Source: Methanobacteriota archaeon (GTDB lineage Bacteria; Bacteroidota; Bacteroidia; Flavobacteriales_D; Sanyastnellaceae). Taken from it: a stretch of 55,869 bases of DNA. Under the pieces are notes generated by a model. The model worked only from the letters and a program-made list of their open reading frames with translations, did no database searches and was not told where the DNA came from. Positions 47,347 to 55,869 of the stretch are shown here, piece by piece. Positions within the stretch are counted from its first letter, which is position 1. Every line of letters starts with the position of its first letter. Location: the NCBI GenBank assembly GCA_002723115.1, contig PBNL01000015.1, forward strand, positions 1 through 55,869. Reading direction: 5' to 3'. The position numbers were made by a program, and so were the translations under genes.

Positions 47347-49024
47347 GAAGCTTGAGCTTAGCTTTAATTTCTTCTATTTCTCTTTGATAACCCTTGATTG
47401 TTTTTTCAGCTTGGTCTACAATACTTTGAGCACCTTTACCTGTAAAACGGGCCATGTTTTCTTCAGTTGAAGATATACGTGCGTTTAACCTGTTAATCTT
47501 ATCTCTTAGAATAGACTGTTCACGCTTAATATCTCTTTCTCCTGCTTGAGCTAATTTCTCAACACGATCAGAATAATTAGCAACCGATCTTTCAGAACGA
47601 TCAGCACTTAAGGCGTCGTAATGAGCGTCCATTGCCTTGGAGAAATTATTTACCAATTCGTCCATATTCTTACGAGGGACAAAACCTATTGCTCTCCACT
47701 CCTCCGAGAACCCCTTAAGTTTGTTCAAGTCGTCAGCCCTGTTTTTAGTAAGCTTGAATGCTCCAACTTTTTTAAGAATCTCCCTCTTAAGTTCCAGATT
47801 CTTTTTCTCATCTTTATTGCGCTCAGCAAACTGAGATTTCTTTGCGTTGAAGAAGTGGTCTTGGGCTTTGTGGAATTTTTTCCAAAGCCTGTGCTCATCA
47901 CTTGGAGGACATGATCCAGCAGTTTTCCAATCCTTTTGGAGTTGGAGCATTGCCTGAGTAACAGACTTCCAATCAGTGCTGTCTTTAAGAGCTTCTGCTT
48001 TTTCAATTAATGCCATTTTGGCCTTCTTTGCACCCTTTCCCTCTTCCTTCATTATATCGTAGTAGACCTGCTTCTTCTCAAAGAACACATCCGCTAACTC
48101 TCGGAACTGCTTCCAAAGAGACTCGTTGTGCTCCTTACCTGCAAAACCTATAGTCTTCCACTTCTTCTGCATTTCAATAACGCTAGAAGTCAATTTCTGC
48201 CAAGCCTTGTGGTTTGGTTCAAAATCACTTGCCAAAAGCTCACGAAGCTCATTTATAACATCCTCCTTTAGCTTTTTATTCTCCTCAAATCCCTCACGCA
48301 CCTTTTCGTAATGAGCCTTTACTTCATCAAAAACTGGGCGAGTAAGACTGAAGAATGTGTCAGCCATCTCTTTATATGACTCACGTGGAGAAGGGCCTAT
48401 ATCGAACCACTGCTTTTGTAAATCTCTAGCAGCTTTTTCTCTTTCCTTAATATCCTCAATCTCTGTAAGCTTGCCAGCCTTTTCAGTAAGCTCTTGCTTC
48501 TTCTTGAAATTCACCTGTAGGTCATTTTCCTGCAGCTGCTTGTAGATATTGATGTTATAGAAAAACTCGTCTCTAAGTCTGTAGTATTCGTCGTGAACTT
48601 CTTTGTAATTGTTACCGGGCACATCTCCAATTGCATCCCACTTTTCTCTCACTTGGTTGAATGAGTCAAAAGCTTTACCAATGTTTTCTTCCTCTTGGAT
48701 GACATTTCTGAGTTCTTGTAGAAGGCCTTGTTTTAAGACCAAATTAGCTCTTTGATCTTCAGCAATTTGGGCCTTCCAAGCATTTTCACGTGCCTTGAAT
48801 TCCTTCGCTAATTCTTCAAATTTCTCTTCTTCTTCTGCCGGCTTGTAGACAAAATTTTCATCTAGTTCGTGCTCTTCCTTTTCCCAAGCTTCTTTCTGAG
48901 AACGAATCTCGTCCTGTGTTAAAGCTCTAAAAGACTGGATAGCATTACGCACATCCTTTCGGATGGCCTCCAAATCCGCATTTTGAAGAAGATCTTGGAT
49001 ACGTTGCAATAGTTCAGACCGCAT
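47321..49024 (-). CDS. DUF349 domain protein
   Basis: The 567-residue protein is almost wholly helical and built of about six DUF349 repeats, each near 70 residues with a W...G pattern (KWDAIGDVPGNNYKEV, QWFDIGPSPRESYKEM, KWKTIGFAGKEHNESLWKQF, DWKTAGSCPPSDEHRLWKKF, EWRAIGFVPRKNMDELV). The C terminus is a coiled coil. Its function is unknown; in other bacteria DUF349 proteins have been tied to stress or RNA regulation. It is divergent from recX. Confidence 0.88.
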   Translation of the reverse strand: MRSELLQRIQDLLQNADLEAIRKDVRNAIQSFRALTQDEIRSQKEAWEKEEHELDENFVYKPAEEEEKFEELAKEFKARENAWKAQIAEDQRANLVLKQGLLQELRNVIQEEENIGKAFDSFNQVREKWDAIGDVPGNNYKEVHDEYYRLRDEFFYNINIYKQLQENDLQVNFKKKQELTEKAGKLTEIEDIKEREKAARDLQKQWFDIGPSPRESYKEMADTFFSLTRPVFDEVKAHYEKVREGFEENKKLKEDVINELRELLASDFEPNHKAWQKLTSSVIEMQKKWKTIGFAGKEHNESLWKQFRELADVFFEKKQVYYDIMKEEGKGAKKAKMALIEKAEALKDSTDWKSVTQAMLQLQKDWKTAGSCPPSDEHRLWKKFHKAQDHFFNAKKSQFAERNKDEKKNLELKREILKKVGAFKLTKNRADDLNKLKGFSEEWRAIGFVPRKNMDELVNNFSKAMDAHYDALSADRSERSVANYSDRVEKLAQAGERDIKREQSILRDKINRLNARISSTEENMARFTGKGAQSIVDQAEKTIKGYQREIEEIKAKLKLLREAVAEK

Positions 49025-49050
49025 AACGGTTATAAAGTTCTTAGTTAGAC

Positions 49051-49080
49051 GGTTGCAAATATCGTGTATCTAAAGCAACC
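49051..49080. promoter_or_regulatory. Inverted repeat between DUF349 and recX genes
   Basis: GGTTGC (49051-49056) and GCAACC (49075-49080) are separated by 18 bases. Each arm abuts a near-consensus -7 box (GATATTTG on minus, AACCTTTG on plus), so it could be an operator for both genes, or chance. Confidence 0.3.
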
Positions 49081-49091
49081 TTTGACTCCAA

Positions 49092-49529
49092 ATGGAATGG
49101 AAAGAGAAAATAAGACGTTGGTGTGCAAAGGGCGAAAGGTCAGAATTAGAGACTAGGGAAAAGCTTAAGAGATTGGGAGCCTCGTCAAATGAAATTGAAG
49201 TTGAGTTGAAATTTCTTGAAAATGAGGGCTTTATATCCGAATCGCGTTACGTCAGTGCCTTTGTTCACGACCATTTTAGACTTAAAAATTGGGGGCCTAT
49301 AAAGCTATTCCATGCATTGAGAAAAAAGGGATGTTCAGCACATTTGATTGAATCGGAACTTTCAAAAATCAGTGAAAACGAGATTGAAGAGGCTCTCCAA
49401 ACAGTAATAAACGCTAGGTTAACATTGTATCCTGAAGAACATAAAATTCAAAGAGAGCGACTTATTAGATATCTACAAAACAGAGGATATACATTGGATA
49501 ACATCCTCTCTGCTCTTAGAAGGTTATAA
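49092..49529 (+). CDS. recX: Regulatory protein RecX
   Basis: The 145-residue protein is made of three-helix repeats typical of RecX, which binds and restrains RecA. Visible landmarks are [50 protein letters not shown] and [19 protein letters not shown]. recA is not in the window. prfB starts 13 bases after the stop, behind its own promoter box. Confidence 0.9.
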   Translation: MEWKEKIRRWCAKGERSELETREKLKRLGASSNEIEVELKFLENEGFISESRYVSAFVHDHFRLKNWGPIKLFHALRKKGCSAHLIESELSKISENEIEEALQTVINARLTLYPEEHKIQRERLIRYLQNRGYTLDNILSALRRL

Positions 49530-49530
49530 C

Positions 49531-49538
49531 TACCTTTG
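49531..49538 (+). promoter_or_regulatory. -7 box (TACCTTTG) of prfB
   Basis: Exact TAnnTTTG; TTGC then the ATG at 49543, giving another predicted leaderless message. Confidence 0.6.
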
Positions 49539-49542
49539 TTGC

Positions 49543-50649
49543 ATGTTGAATTTGGATCAAATTGAAGCACTTCAAAAGCGTGTTGATGCGCTTAAGGGGT
49601 ACTTATTGATAGACCAAAAGAGGATGGAAGTCCAAGAGGATGAAAAGCAAACTCACGACCCTGATTTTTGGAATGACTCTAAAAACGCAGAAACAGTGAT
49701 GAAACAAATAAGGTCAAAGAAATCGTGGGTTACCAAGTTTGACGATTGCAATGGGGCTGTTGAGGATTTAGGGGTTTTATTCGAATTCATGAAGGCTGGT
49801 GAGGAGAGCCCAGATGAAGTTGACGCAGCTTATGAAAAGGTTTTAAAAACTGTAGAAGATTTAGAATTCCAAAACATGTTGAGCGCAGATGAGGATAGCC
49901 TTAATGCGGTTATGCAAATTACTTCTGGTGCAGGCGGTACTGAAAGTTGCGATTGGGCTTCAATGTTAATGCGCATGTACCGCATGTATGGTGATAAGGC
50001 GGGATTTAAAATCAAAGAACTTCAATTGCAAGAGGGGGAACCTGCTGGGATTAAGCAGGTAACACTTGAATTTGAAGGCGAGTTTGCATACGGCACGCTC
50101 AAGGGAGAAAATGGAGTTCATAGGCTAGTGAGAATTAGTCCTTTTGATTCAAATGCTAGACGTCACACTTCCTTTGTTTCCGTTTATGTTTACCCGCTAG
50201 TTGATGATTCGATTGAGATTACTGTAAACCCTGCTGATATAAGTTGGGATACGTTTAGATCAGGTGGGGCTGGGGGTCAGAATGTAAACAAGGTTGAGAC
50301 TGGTGTTCGATTAAAGCACGAACCAACAGGTATTGTCATTGAAAATACTGAGACTCGTTCTCAATTGGGAAATAGAGAAAAAGCGATGCAGTTACTAAAG
50401 TCGCAGCTTTTCGAAATAGAAAGGGCTAGACTCAATGAGGCTCGAGATGAGATTGAAGCAAATAAAAAGAAAATTGAATGGGGTTCTCAAATCCGTTCAT
50501 ACGTAATGCAACCGTATAAAATGGTGAAAGATGTTAGGACGGGTCACGAAACTTCAAATGTCGATGCTGTTATGAATGGTGATATAGAAGGATTTTTAAA
50601 AGCATATCTTATGCAAGCCGGAGCAGCATCAAATGCCCAAACTGAATAA
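49543..50649 (+). CDS. prfB: Peptide chain release factor 2, without frameshift site
   Basis: The 368-residue factor ends translation at UAA and UGA. The codon-reading tripeptide SPF is at residues 199-201 and the catalytic GGQ at 244-246 ([15 protein letters not shown]). In many bacteria the gene needs a +1 frameshift near codon 26 (AGGGGG...CTTTGA). Here the same place reads AAGGGGTACTTATTGATAGA and stays in one frame (KGYLLIDQ), so autoregulation by frameshift is absent. fumC follows by 9 bases. Confidence 0.95.
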   Translation: MLNLDQIEALQKRVDALKGYLLIDQKRMEVQEDEKQTHDPDFWNDSKNAETVMKQIRSKKSWVTKFDDCNGAVEDLGVLFEFMKAGEESPDEVDAAYEKVLKTVEDLEFQNMLSADEDSLNAVMQITSGAGGTESCDWASMLMRMYRMYGDKAGFKIKELQLQEGEPAGIKQVTLEFEGEFAYGTLKGENGVHRLVRISPFDSNARRHTSFVSVYVYPLVDDSIEITVNPADISWDTFRSGGAGGQNVNKVETGVRLKHEPTGIVIENTETRSQLGNREKAMQLLKSQLFEIERARLNEARDEIEANKKKIEWGSQIRSYVMQPYKMVKDVRTGHETSNVDAVMNGDIEGFLKAYLMQAGAASNAQTE

Positions 50650-50658
50650 TCAAGAGAC

Positions 50659-52053
50659 ATGTCAGATTACAGAATAGAAAAAGACACTATTGGAGAAGTG
50701 AAAGTTCCAGCGGACGTTTTATGGGGACCTCAAACAGAACGTTCTAGAAACAACTTCAAGATCGGGCCATCGGCATCTATGCCTTTAGAAATTGTATATG
50801 CCTTTGCACATCTAAAGCGAGCAGCTGCTAATACAAATTGTGAGTGTGGCGTACTAGACGAAGCAAAGAGAGATCTTATTTCTCAAGCTTGCTCTGAAAT
50901 CCTAGAGGGGAAGCACGATGACCAATTTCCGTTAGTGGTTTGGCAAACGGGATCAGGCACTCAATCTAACATGAATGTTAATGAGGTTATAGCAAATAGG
51001 TGTCATGTAATTAACGGTGGTGAATTAGGAAAGGGGGATAAGCCAGTGCATCCAAATGATGATGTGAACAAGAGTCAGTCATCAAATGACACTTTTCCAA
51101 CTGCAATGCACATAGCTGCATATTCTATGATTGTTGGAACTACTATTCCTGGTGTTGAGCAATTAAGGGATTCTCTCGATGCTAAGGCAAAGGCGCTAGA
51201 TTCTGTTGTTAAGATTGGACGTACGCATTTGATGGATGCGACTCCATTGACACTAGGTCAAGAATTCTCTGGATATGTAGCTCAATTGGATTATGGATTA
51301 AGAGCGCTAAAGTCATCTCTTGCTCATCTTAGCGAACTTGCTTTAGGAGGTACAGCTGTAGGAACAGGTATCAATACACCAGAGGGTTATTCAGAAATTG
51401 TAGCTGGACATATTGCGGAATCTACTGGCCATTCATTTGTTACAGCCCCAAATAAGTTTGAGGCTTTAGCAGCTCATGATGCAATTGTTGAATCTCATGG
51501 AGCTTTGCGTCAACTTGCTGTTTCTCTGAATAAGATTGCAAATGACATTAGGATGATGGGATCAGGCCCTCGATCAGGAATAGGTGAATTGCAAATTCCA
51601 GCTAATGAACCAGGATCATCTATCATGCCGGGCAAGGTTAACCCAACTCAATGTGAAGCACTTACTATGGTTTGCGCTCAGGTTATGGGGAACGACATGG
51701 CTGTTTCAGTTGCGGGAGCTCAAGGACATTACGAGCTGAATGTGTTTAAGCCTATGATGGCAAAAAACATCCTAGAATCAGCAAGATTGATTGGAGAGGG
51801 AGCAGTTTCTTTTGCAGTTAACTGTGTTGATGGGATCAAGGCAAACGAAACCAGAATCAACGAGCTTGTAGACAATAGTCTCATGCTTGTAACAGCTTTG
51901 AACACAAAGATTGGTTACTACAAGAGTGCTGAAATTGCAAACAAGGCTCACACTGAGGGGACAACTCTTAAGGTTGCAGCACTTGCACTTGGGTATTTAA
52001 CTGAGGAAGAGTATGACGCTTGGGTGGTGCCTTCAAATATGATTGGCAGATAA
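50659..52053 (+). CDS. fumC: Class II fumarate hydratase
   Basis: The 464-residue enzyme hydrates fumarate to malate in the TCA cycle, the step after sdhCAB. Family motifs include [47 protein letters not shown] and the signature [17 protein letters not shown] with the catalytic loop Ser. Length is normal. It sits behind prfB with 9 bases between, and its stop is 2 bases from the convergent manC stop. Confidence 0.96.
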   Translation: MSDYRIEKDTIGEVKVPADVLWGPQTERSRNNFKIGPSASMPLEIVYAFAHLKRAAANTNCECGVLDEAKRDLISQACSEILEGKHDDQFPLVVWQTGSGTQSNMNVNEVIANRCHVINGGELGKGDKPVHPNDDVNKSQSSNDTFPTAMHIAAYSMIVGTTIPGVEQLRDSLDAKAKALDSVVKIGRTHLMDATPLTLGQEFSGYVAQLDYGLRALKSSLAHLSELALGGTAVGTGINTPEGYSEIVAGHIAESTGHSFVTAPNKFEALAAHDAIVESHGALRQLAVSLNKIANDIRMMGSGPRSGIGELQIPANEPGSSIMPGKVNPTQCEALTMVCAQVMGNDMAVSVAGAQGHYELNVFKPMMAKNILESARLIGEGAVSFAVNCVDGIKANETRINELVDNSLMLVTALNTKIGYYKSAEIANKAHTEGTTLKVAALALGYLTEEEYDAWVVPSNMIGR

Positions 52054-52055
52054 GA

Positions 52056-53096
52056 TTACTTCTTATCCTTTAGCTGCCCTACCAGCTCTTTTACCCACTG
52101 TTCATCTGATTTAGGACAAATGAGCATCGCATCTTCTGTGTCTACAACGATAAAATTGTTAAGACCTTTTATGGCAATGGTTTTGCCTTTATGAGCAACA
52201 ATAATATTCCCTTTTGAATCTGTAGACATCACATCTGCTCCAACTGTGTGATTCCCTTCACTCAATGCAATGTGGCATGAAAGCGATGTCCAAGTTCCCA
52301 AATCAGACCAGCCAAAATCGGCTGCAATCACACCTACGTTTTCAGACTTTTCAAGCACTCCGTAATCTATGCTAATGCTTTCACAATTAGCATAAATATC
52401 CGCTACATCATCTCCCGAAGAAAACGCTTGAGAAATTGCTGGCAGGTGCTTCTCAAATGCACTATTGATAGTTGCAAGCGACCAAACAAATATTCCACTA
52501 TTCCAGCAAAAGTCTCCAGATTTTAAGAATCCTTCAGCTTGAGATAATTCAGGTTTTTCAGTAAACTCAACAACTTCTAAGACTTCACCAACCCCACGAT
52601 ATTTAATATATCCATATCCAGTATCAGGCCTCGAAGGCTTGATGCCCATGGTTAAAATTTGATCGCTTTCAAGGCAAGCATCAAAAGCAACAGAAAGGAC
52701 TCTATGAAATTCTTCACCATCTGTAATCAAATGGTCAGATGGAGCAACGATAATTGCCGTGTTTGTGGGATCGGCCACTCTAGAAGTTATCACTGAATTT
52801 GCATATGCAATACAAGGAGCTGTGTTTCTCATACAAGGCTCAGCCAGGATGTTTTCAGAAGACAATTCTGGTAAATGCTTTGCAACTACTTCGCTGTAAA
52901 GTTCATTAGTGACTACAAGAATGTTTGAGCTTGGGACAGATTTTACAAGTCTGTTATATGTCATTTGTATTAACGACTTGCCTGTTCCTAGGATGTCTAG
53001 AAATTGTTTGGGCTTAGAGGTTCTAGACTTAGGCCAAAACCTAGTTCCAACTCCCCCGGCCATTATCACCGCATAAACTTCCTGATTGTTACTCAT
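52056..53096 (-). CDS. manC: Mannose-1-phosphate guanylyltransferase
   Basis: The 346-residue enzyme makes GDP-mannose from GTP and mannose 1-phosphate for surface polysaccharides. The start shows VIMAGGVGTRFWPKSR, and further FTEKPE, FCWNSGIFVW and DFGWSDLGTW are typical. It is the short, single-domain form without the C-terminal isomerase. Its ATG overlaps the stop of a mini-lipoprotein gene by 8 bases. Confidence 0.94.
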   Translation of the reverse strand: MSNNQEVYAVIMAGGVGTRFWPKSRTSKPKQFLDILGTGKSLIQMTYNRLVKSVPSSNILVVTNELYSEVVAKHLPELSSENILAEPCMRNTAPCIAYANSVITSRVADPTNTAIIVAPSDHLITDGEEFHRVLSVAFDACLESDQILTMGIKPSRPDTGYGYIKYRGVGEVLEVVEFTEKPELSQAEGFLKSGDFCWNSGIFVWSLATINSAFEKHLPAISQAFSSGDDVADIYANCESISIDYGVLEKSENVGVIAADFGWSDLGTWTSLSCHIALSEGNHTVGADVMSTDSKGNIIVAHKGKTIAIKGLNNFIVVDTEDAMLICPKSDEQWVKELVGQLKDKK

Positions 53097-53220
53097 TTAC
53101 ACAAATATCAATGTGGTTGTACGCATCGCAAGTTTCGCAACCTCTTTTAGAATTACAACTGCTTAAAAGTGCTCCTAGAAAAAAGGATAACAACAGTACG
53201 GTGACAAATCGTTGTTTCAT
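53089..53220 (-). CDS. Mini-lipoprotein (43 residues) overlapping manC
   Basis: An ATG at 53220 opens a 43-residue frame: basic start (MKQRF), hydrophobic core (VTVLLLSFFLGALL) and lipobox LSSC, then a short Cys-rich mature part of about 23 residues (CNSKRGCETCDAYNHIDICVNE). Its stop overlaps the manC start (ATGAGTAA), so translation would be coupled. A clean lipoprotein signal and tight coupling make it a credible gene although it is very short. I do not recognise a family. Confidence 0.65.
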   Translation of the reverse strand: MKQRFVTVLLLSFFLGALLSSCNSKRGCETCDAYNHIDICVNE

Positions 53221-53247
53221 GGGGTGAAGTTAGGGATAGTTAGCTTG

Positions 53248-53255
53248 TACCTTAG
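53248..53255 (+). promoter_or_regulatory. -7 box (TACCTTAG) of mlaE-mlaF
   Basis: One mismatch to TAnnTTTG; CAATT then the ATG at 53261. Confidence 0.45.
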
Positions 53256-53260
53256 CAATT

Positions 53261-53995
53261 ATGAGGGTGATCTTCCATATAGGTAGATATACGAGATTTA
53301 TAGGGTCTGTATTGCGCAGACCAGATAAATGGTCAATGTTCAGAAAGCTGCTCGTTCAGGAAATGGGCATTATAGGGATTGACAGCATAGGTATCGTGAC
53401 CCTTCTCGCTTCTTTTATGGGCGCGGTAATGTGCCTGCAAACAGCTCACCAGGTAGGGGGATGGATTCCAGTATACACAATTGGTTTTACCGTTAGGCAG
53501 ACAACAATTTTAGAGTTTTCGCCAACATTGATTCCTATTATTCTTGCTGGAAAGGTTGGATCTAATATTGCTTCCCAACTTGGAACAATGAGGGTGACTG
53601 AGCAAATAGATGCTTTGGAGATAATGGGAGTGAATAGTGCTGGACATTTGGTTTTGCCTAAGATTCTGGCTGGATTCATCTGCATACCCATTCTGGTTGT
53701 GATGAGCATGTTCTTAGGAATAGCTTCAGGGGCGCTTATAGCAATATTGACAGGAGTTAGCAGCATGGCTGATTACCAATACGGGGTGCAAGTTGATTTC
53801 AAAACTTACGATGTTATATACGCATTGATTAAGACAAGTGTCTTTGCATTGATCATGACTTCTGTATCCGCGTATCATGGTTATTTTACCGAGGGCGGAG
53901 CATTAGACGTAGCGCGTTCTAGTACTAAGGCAGTTGTATATTCTGCTGTAATCATCATGATTTCTAACCTCGTTTTAACCCAAATCCTTCTCTAA
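53261..53995 (+). CDS. mlaE: MlaE-type ABC transporter permease
   Basis: The 244-residue inner-membrane protein is a MlaE/YrbE permease with about five membrane segments. Typical blocks are QEMGIIGIDSIGIVTLLASFMGAV, ILEFSPTLIPIILAGKVGSNIASQLGTMRVTEQIDALE (parts LAGKVGSNIASQLG and EQIDALEIMGVN) and the C-terminal VYSAVIIMISNLVLTQILL. It moves phospholipid between the membranes together with MlaF and an MCE protein (MlaD), which is not seen in this window. The mlaF start overlaps its last codon region by 1 base. Confidence 0.93.
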   Translation: MRVIFHIGRYTRFIGSVLRRPDKWSMFRKLLVQEMGIIGIDSIGIVTLLASFMGAVMCLQTAHQVGGWIPVYTIGFTVRQTTILEFSPTLIPIILAGKVGSNIASQLGTMRVTEQIDALEIMGVNSAGHLVLPKILAGFICIPILVVMSMFLGIASGALIAILTGVSSMADYQYGVQVDFKTYDVIYALIKTSVFALIMTSVSAYHGYFTEGGALDVARSSTKAVVYSAVIIMISNLVLTQILL

Positions 53996-54741
53996 TGATA
54001 GAACTGAGAAACATATCCAAGTCTTTTGGAGACCAAAATGTTCTTAGAGGAGTTAGCGCTCAATTCCAAAAAGGCAAGGTCAACTTTGTCATTGGTCGTT
54101 CTGGTTCTGGAAAGAGTGTGATGACTAAGTGTACTGTAGGACTTTTAGAGCCAGATGAAGGACATGTACTTTTTGATGGCCGAAACTTCACGGACATGTC
54201 ACTTCTTGAGAGAAAGAACATCAGAAAGGAAATAGGCATGTTGTTTCAGGGGAGTGCATTATTCGATTCAATGACTGTAGCTGAAAACGTGATGTTTCCT
54301 TTAAAGATGTTCAGCCATATGTTAGAGCAGGAAATGTTAGACAGAGTAAAGTATTGTCTTAAGAGAGTTGAGCTAGACGGTTCTGATAATAAACTGCCTT
54401 CAGAACTAAGTGGTGGAATGCAGAAGAGGGTTGGAATAGCAAGGGCTATTTCAATGAATCCTAAATACCTTTTTTGCGATGAACCAAATTCAGGACTCGA
54501 CCCCCAAACCGCCATAGTGATTGACAATCTAATTGTTGACATAACTAAGGAATACGGAATGACAACAGTTGTAATATCTCACGACATGAACAGTGTAATT
54601 GAAGCTTCTGACACAATCCACTTCCTGCATCAGGGTGAAGTTGCTTGGTCTGGGGATAACGCTGAAATGATGGTAGCATCGTCAGACACATTAAATGATT
54701 TTGTTTACGCGTCGAAGTTGATGCAAAGAATGAAGTCTTAG
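53995..54741 (+). CDS. mlaF: MlaF-type ABC transporter ATPase
   Basis: The 248-residue ATPase powers the Mla lipid transporter. Walker A is GRSGSGKSVM, the signature LSGGMQKRVGIARA, Walker B YLFCDEPNSGLDP, and the switch His is in VVISHDMNSV. LLFxGSALFDSM-type text (MLFQGSALFDSM) is typical of MlaF. It starts at the mlaE stop and is followed directly by the flavoprotein gene. Confidence 0.94.
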   Translation: MIELRNISKSFGDQNVLRGVSAQFQKGKVNFVIGRSGSGKSVMTKCTVGLLEPDEGHVLFDGRNFTDMSLLERKNIRKEIGMLFQGSALFDSMTVAENVMFPLKMFSHMLEQEMLDRVKYCLKRVELDGSDNKLPSELSGGMQKRVGIARAISMNPKYLFCDEPNSGLDPQTAIVIDNLIVDITKEYGMTTVVISHDMNSVIEASDTIHFLHQGEVAWSGDNAEMMVASSDTLNDFVYASKLMQRMKS

Positions 54742-55395
54742 ATGGATTTTATCCCTTATAAACCTCAAAGGTTTACTGAAGACCAAATGCGACAACGCAT
54801 TAGCGACATGCTTGAAAAGATGCATGATCGCAGAAGTGTACGTGAGTTTTCATCTGACCCAGTGCCATTAGATGTAGTTAGAAAGTGCATTGAGGTTGCT
54901 GGGACTGCACCCTCGGGGGCTCATAAGCAGCCATGGACGTTTTGTCTAGTAACAGATCCTGTGATAAGAAAGGAAATACGAAAAGCTGCAGAAGAAGAAG
55001 AGTTTATCAATTACAAAGGTAGAATGAGTGATGAGTGGCTTGAGGATTTAAAGCAGTTTAACACAAATCACGTTAAGCCATTCATTGAAAATGCTCCTGG
55101 TCTAATCATCGTTTTTAAGCATTCATACGAAAAGTCTGAAGAGGGTAAAAAGTCTAATTATTACGTGAATGAAAGTGTAGGAATAGCAGTCGGAATGCTG
55201 TTAACAGCTTTGCATGAAGTGGGGTTAGTAGCACTAACACATACCCCATCTCCAATGAATTTTCTTGCAAAAATTTTGGAAAGACCTGAAAATGAAAGGG
55301 CTTACTTAAATATTCCATTTGGATACCCTTCAGATGATTGCATGGTTCCAAATATTGAGAGAAAATCAATAGACAAAATATTGAAGGAATATTAG
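54742..55395 (+). CDS. Nitroreductase-fold flavoprotein, iodotyrosine deiodinase-like
   Basis: The 217-residue FMN protein belongs to the nitroreductase fold (RRSVREFSSDPVP, APSGAHKQPWTF for FMN binding). Its active-site lid matches iodotyrosine deiodinase: EEEEFINYKGRM with E87 and Y91, and K112 (NHVKPF) stand at the same spacing (4 and 21 residues) as human E157, Y161 and K182, which grip the halotyrosine amino acid. NYYVNESVGIAVGMLLTALHEVGL and IPFGYPSDD also fit. I infer reductive dehalogenation of iodo/bromo/chlorotyrosine to tyrosine. It begins on the base after the mlaF stop. Confidence 0.85.
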   Translation: MDFIPYKPQRFTEDQMRQRISDMLEKMHDRRSVREFSSDPVPLDVVRKCIEVAGTAPSGAHKQPWTFCLVTDPVIRKEIRKAAEEEEFINYKGRMSDEWLEDLKQFNTNHVKPFIENAPGLIIVFKHSYEKSEEGKKSNYYVNESVGIAVGMLLTALHEVGLVALTHTPSPMNFLAKILERPENERAYLNIPFGYPSDDCMVPNIERKSIDKILKEY

Positions 55396-55479
55396 AAAAG
55401 TATTTTGGTCGTAACTCACTGAAATTCTGTGACTTGCTAATCACAAAGACGATATTGGTTAAAACTTTTTTCTTAAAAG

Positions 55480-55489
55480 GGTTATAACC
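55480..55489. promoter_or_regulatory. Perfect palindrome upstream of acpP
   Basis: GGTTATAACC is a 10-bp perfect palindrome ending 13 bases before the acpP -7 box, where a repressor could cover the promoter. It may be an operator for fatty-acid synthesis control; no known motif is matched. Confidence 0.3.
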
Positions 55490-55502
55490 TGATTTATTGA
55501 CC

Positions 55503-55510
55503 TAATTTTG
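55503..55510 (+). promoter_or_regulatory. -7 box (TAATTTTG) of acpP
   Basis: Exact TAnnTTTG match, 22 bases before the acpP ATG. Confidence 0.6.
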
Positions 55511-55532
55511 CCCCAAATTGAATACTAAGACC

Positions 55533-55769
55533 ATGTCTAATATCAGTGAAAAAGTAACAGCTATCATTGTAGATAAGCTAGGAGTAGATGCAAGCGAAGT
55601 AACGCCAGAGGCAAGCTTCACAAACGATTTAGGTGCCGATTCTCTCGACACAGTTGAATTAATTATGGAATTCGAGAAGGAATTCAATATTGCTATTCCA
55701 GACGACCAAGCTGAGAACATCAGCACTGTAGGTGAGGCTATTAAGCACATCGAAGACTCGACTAAGTAA
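55533..55769 (+). CDS. acpP: Acyl carrier protein
   Basis: I choose the ATG at 55533 ([10 protein letters not shown]), which gives 78 residues, the usual AcpP length; the frame also runs from 55518. The 4'-phosphopantetheine Ser is in [11 protein letters not shown], and the acidic helix [18 protein letters not shown] follows. It carries growing fatty-acid chains in the cytoplasm. fabF is the expected next gene and may begin just past the right edge. Confidence 0.97.
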   Translation: MSNISEKVTAIIVDKLGVDASEVTPEASFTNDLGADSLDTVELIMEFEKEFNIAIPDDQAENISTVGEAIKHIEDSTK

Positions 55770-55821
55770 TAGTCGATAGTTCTAGATTAGTAACGAACTT
55801 TGGGGATAGGAGGATTCCCAC

Positions 55822-55869
55822 ATGAAAGCAAGAGAACGCTTAAAATCAATATTGCACCAAATCTATTCA
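55822..55869 (+). CDS. Possible gene start cut by the window edge
   Basis: An ATG at 55822 is open to the end (MKARERLKSILHQIYS). A strong AGGAGG lies 8 bases before it, rare in this window. On the other hand TATTGCACC inside this frame resembles a promoter for a gene starting just beyond the edge, such as fabF. I cannot decide between them. Confidence 0.25.
   Translation, partial: MKARERLKSILHQIYS

Overview
This 55.9 kb window reads as chromosomal core DNA of an AT-rich Bacteroidota, most likely a marine Flavobacteriales member (Cryomorphaceae/Schleiferiaceae-like; the family is an inference). The signs are promoters with the Bacteroidota -7 box TAnnTTTG, almost no Shine-Dalgarno sequences, a zinc-less DnaG, a Bacteroidota-type LeuRS, DUF4292 and choice-of-anchor B proteins, and a prs-rplY-pth cluster. 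I see no phage, IS element, integrase or CRISPR array.

Layout. 1-2969: succinate dehydrogenase sdhCAB (sdhC cut by the window edge). 3027-5801: a periplasmic heavy-metal-binding protein and a TonB-dependent receptor, probably metal uptake. 5798-9508: miaE, an RlmI-like methyltransferase and rnr. 9530-9712: two tRNA genes, followed by a structured multi-hairpin element. 10051-13636: a fatty acid hydroxylase-type membrane enzyme and two secreted proteins (choice-of-anchor B and endonuclease I) with dockerin-like C termini. 13729-16275: a tiny membrane protein, feoA, and feoB placed tail to tail with feoA. 16305-27673: a long minus-strand run holding tyrosine catabolism (hpd, hmgA), an ABC ATPase, enoyl-CoA hydratase, dut, a sugar nucleotidyltransferase, a TPR protein, a DUF4292 lipoprotein and an EnvC-like protein. 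27670-28644: a polyprenyl synthetase interrupted by an in-frame TGA. 28681-30781: yicC-gmk-nadD. 30778-34977: pth, rplY, prs and a two-component system. 35083-38784: dnaG and recJ, convergent. 38832-43779: a Cys-rich repeat lipoprotein, an OmpA-like lipoprotein, an aldehyde dehydrogenase, tRNA-Gln with a second copy of the structured element, and a fibre-like repeat protein. 43782-55769: leuS, a degenerate polysaccharide deacetylase, a DUF349 protein, recX, prfB, fumC, manC, an overlapped mini-lipoprotein, mlaE-mlaF, a halotyrosine deiodinase-like flavoprotein and acpP.

Most remarkable: (1) two copies, 33 kb apart, of a ~165-nt element downstream of tRNA genes, which keep the same architecture (outer stem, three internal hairpins, one trailing hairpin) while several stems have changed sequence in a compensatory way; (2) an in-frame TGA at a position I expect to be cysteine in an otherwise full-length polyprenyl synthetase, with a hairpin at SECIS-like distance; (3) all eight convergent protein-gene junctions run from a 26-base overlap to a 3-base gap, leaving no room for terminators; (4) many start codons lie 4-5 bases after a -7 box, implying leaderless mRNAs; (5) several core enzymes with changed signature residues (FeoB G4, DnaG zinc site, NodB-type deacetylase, LytM domain).
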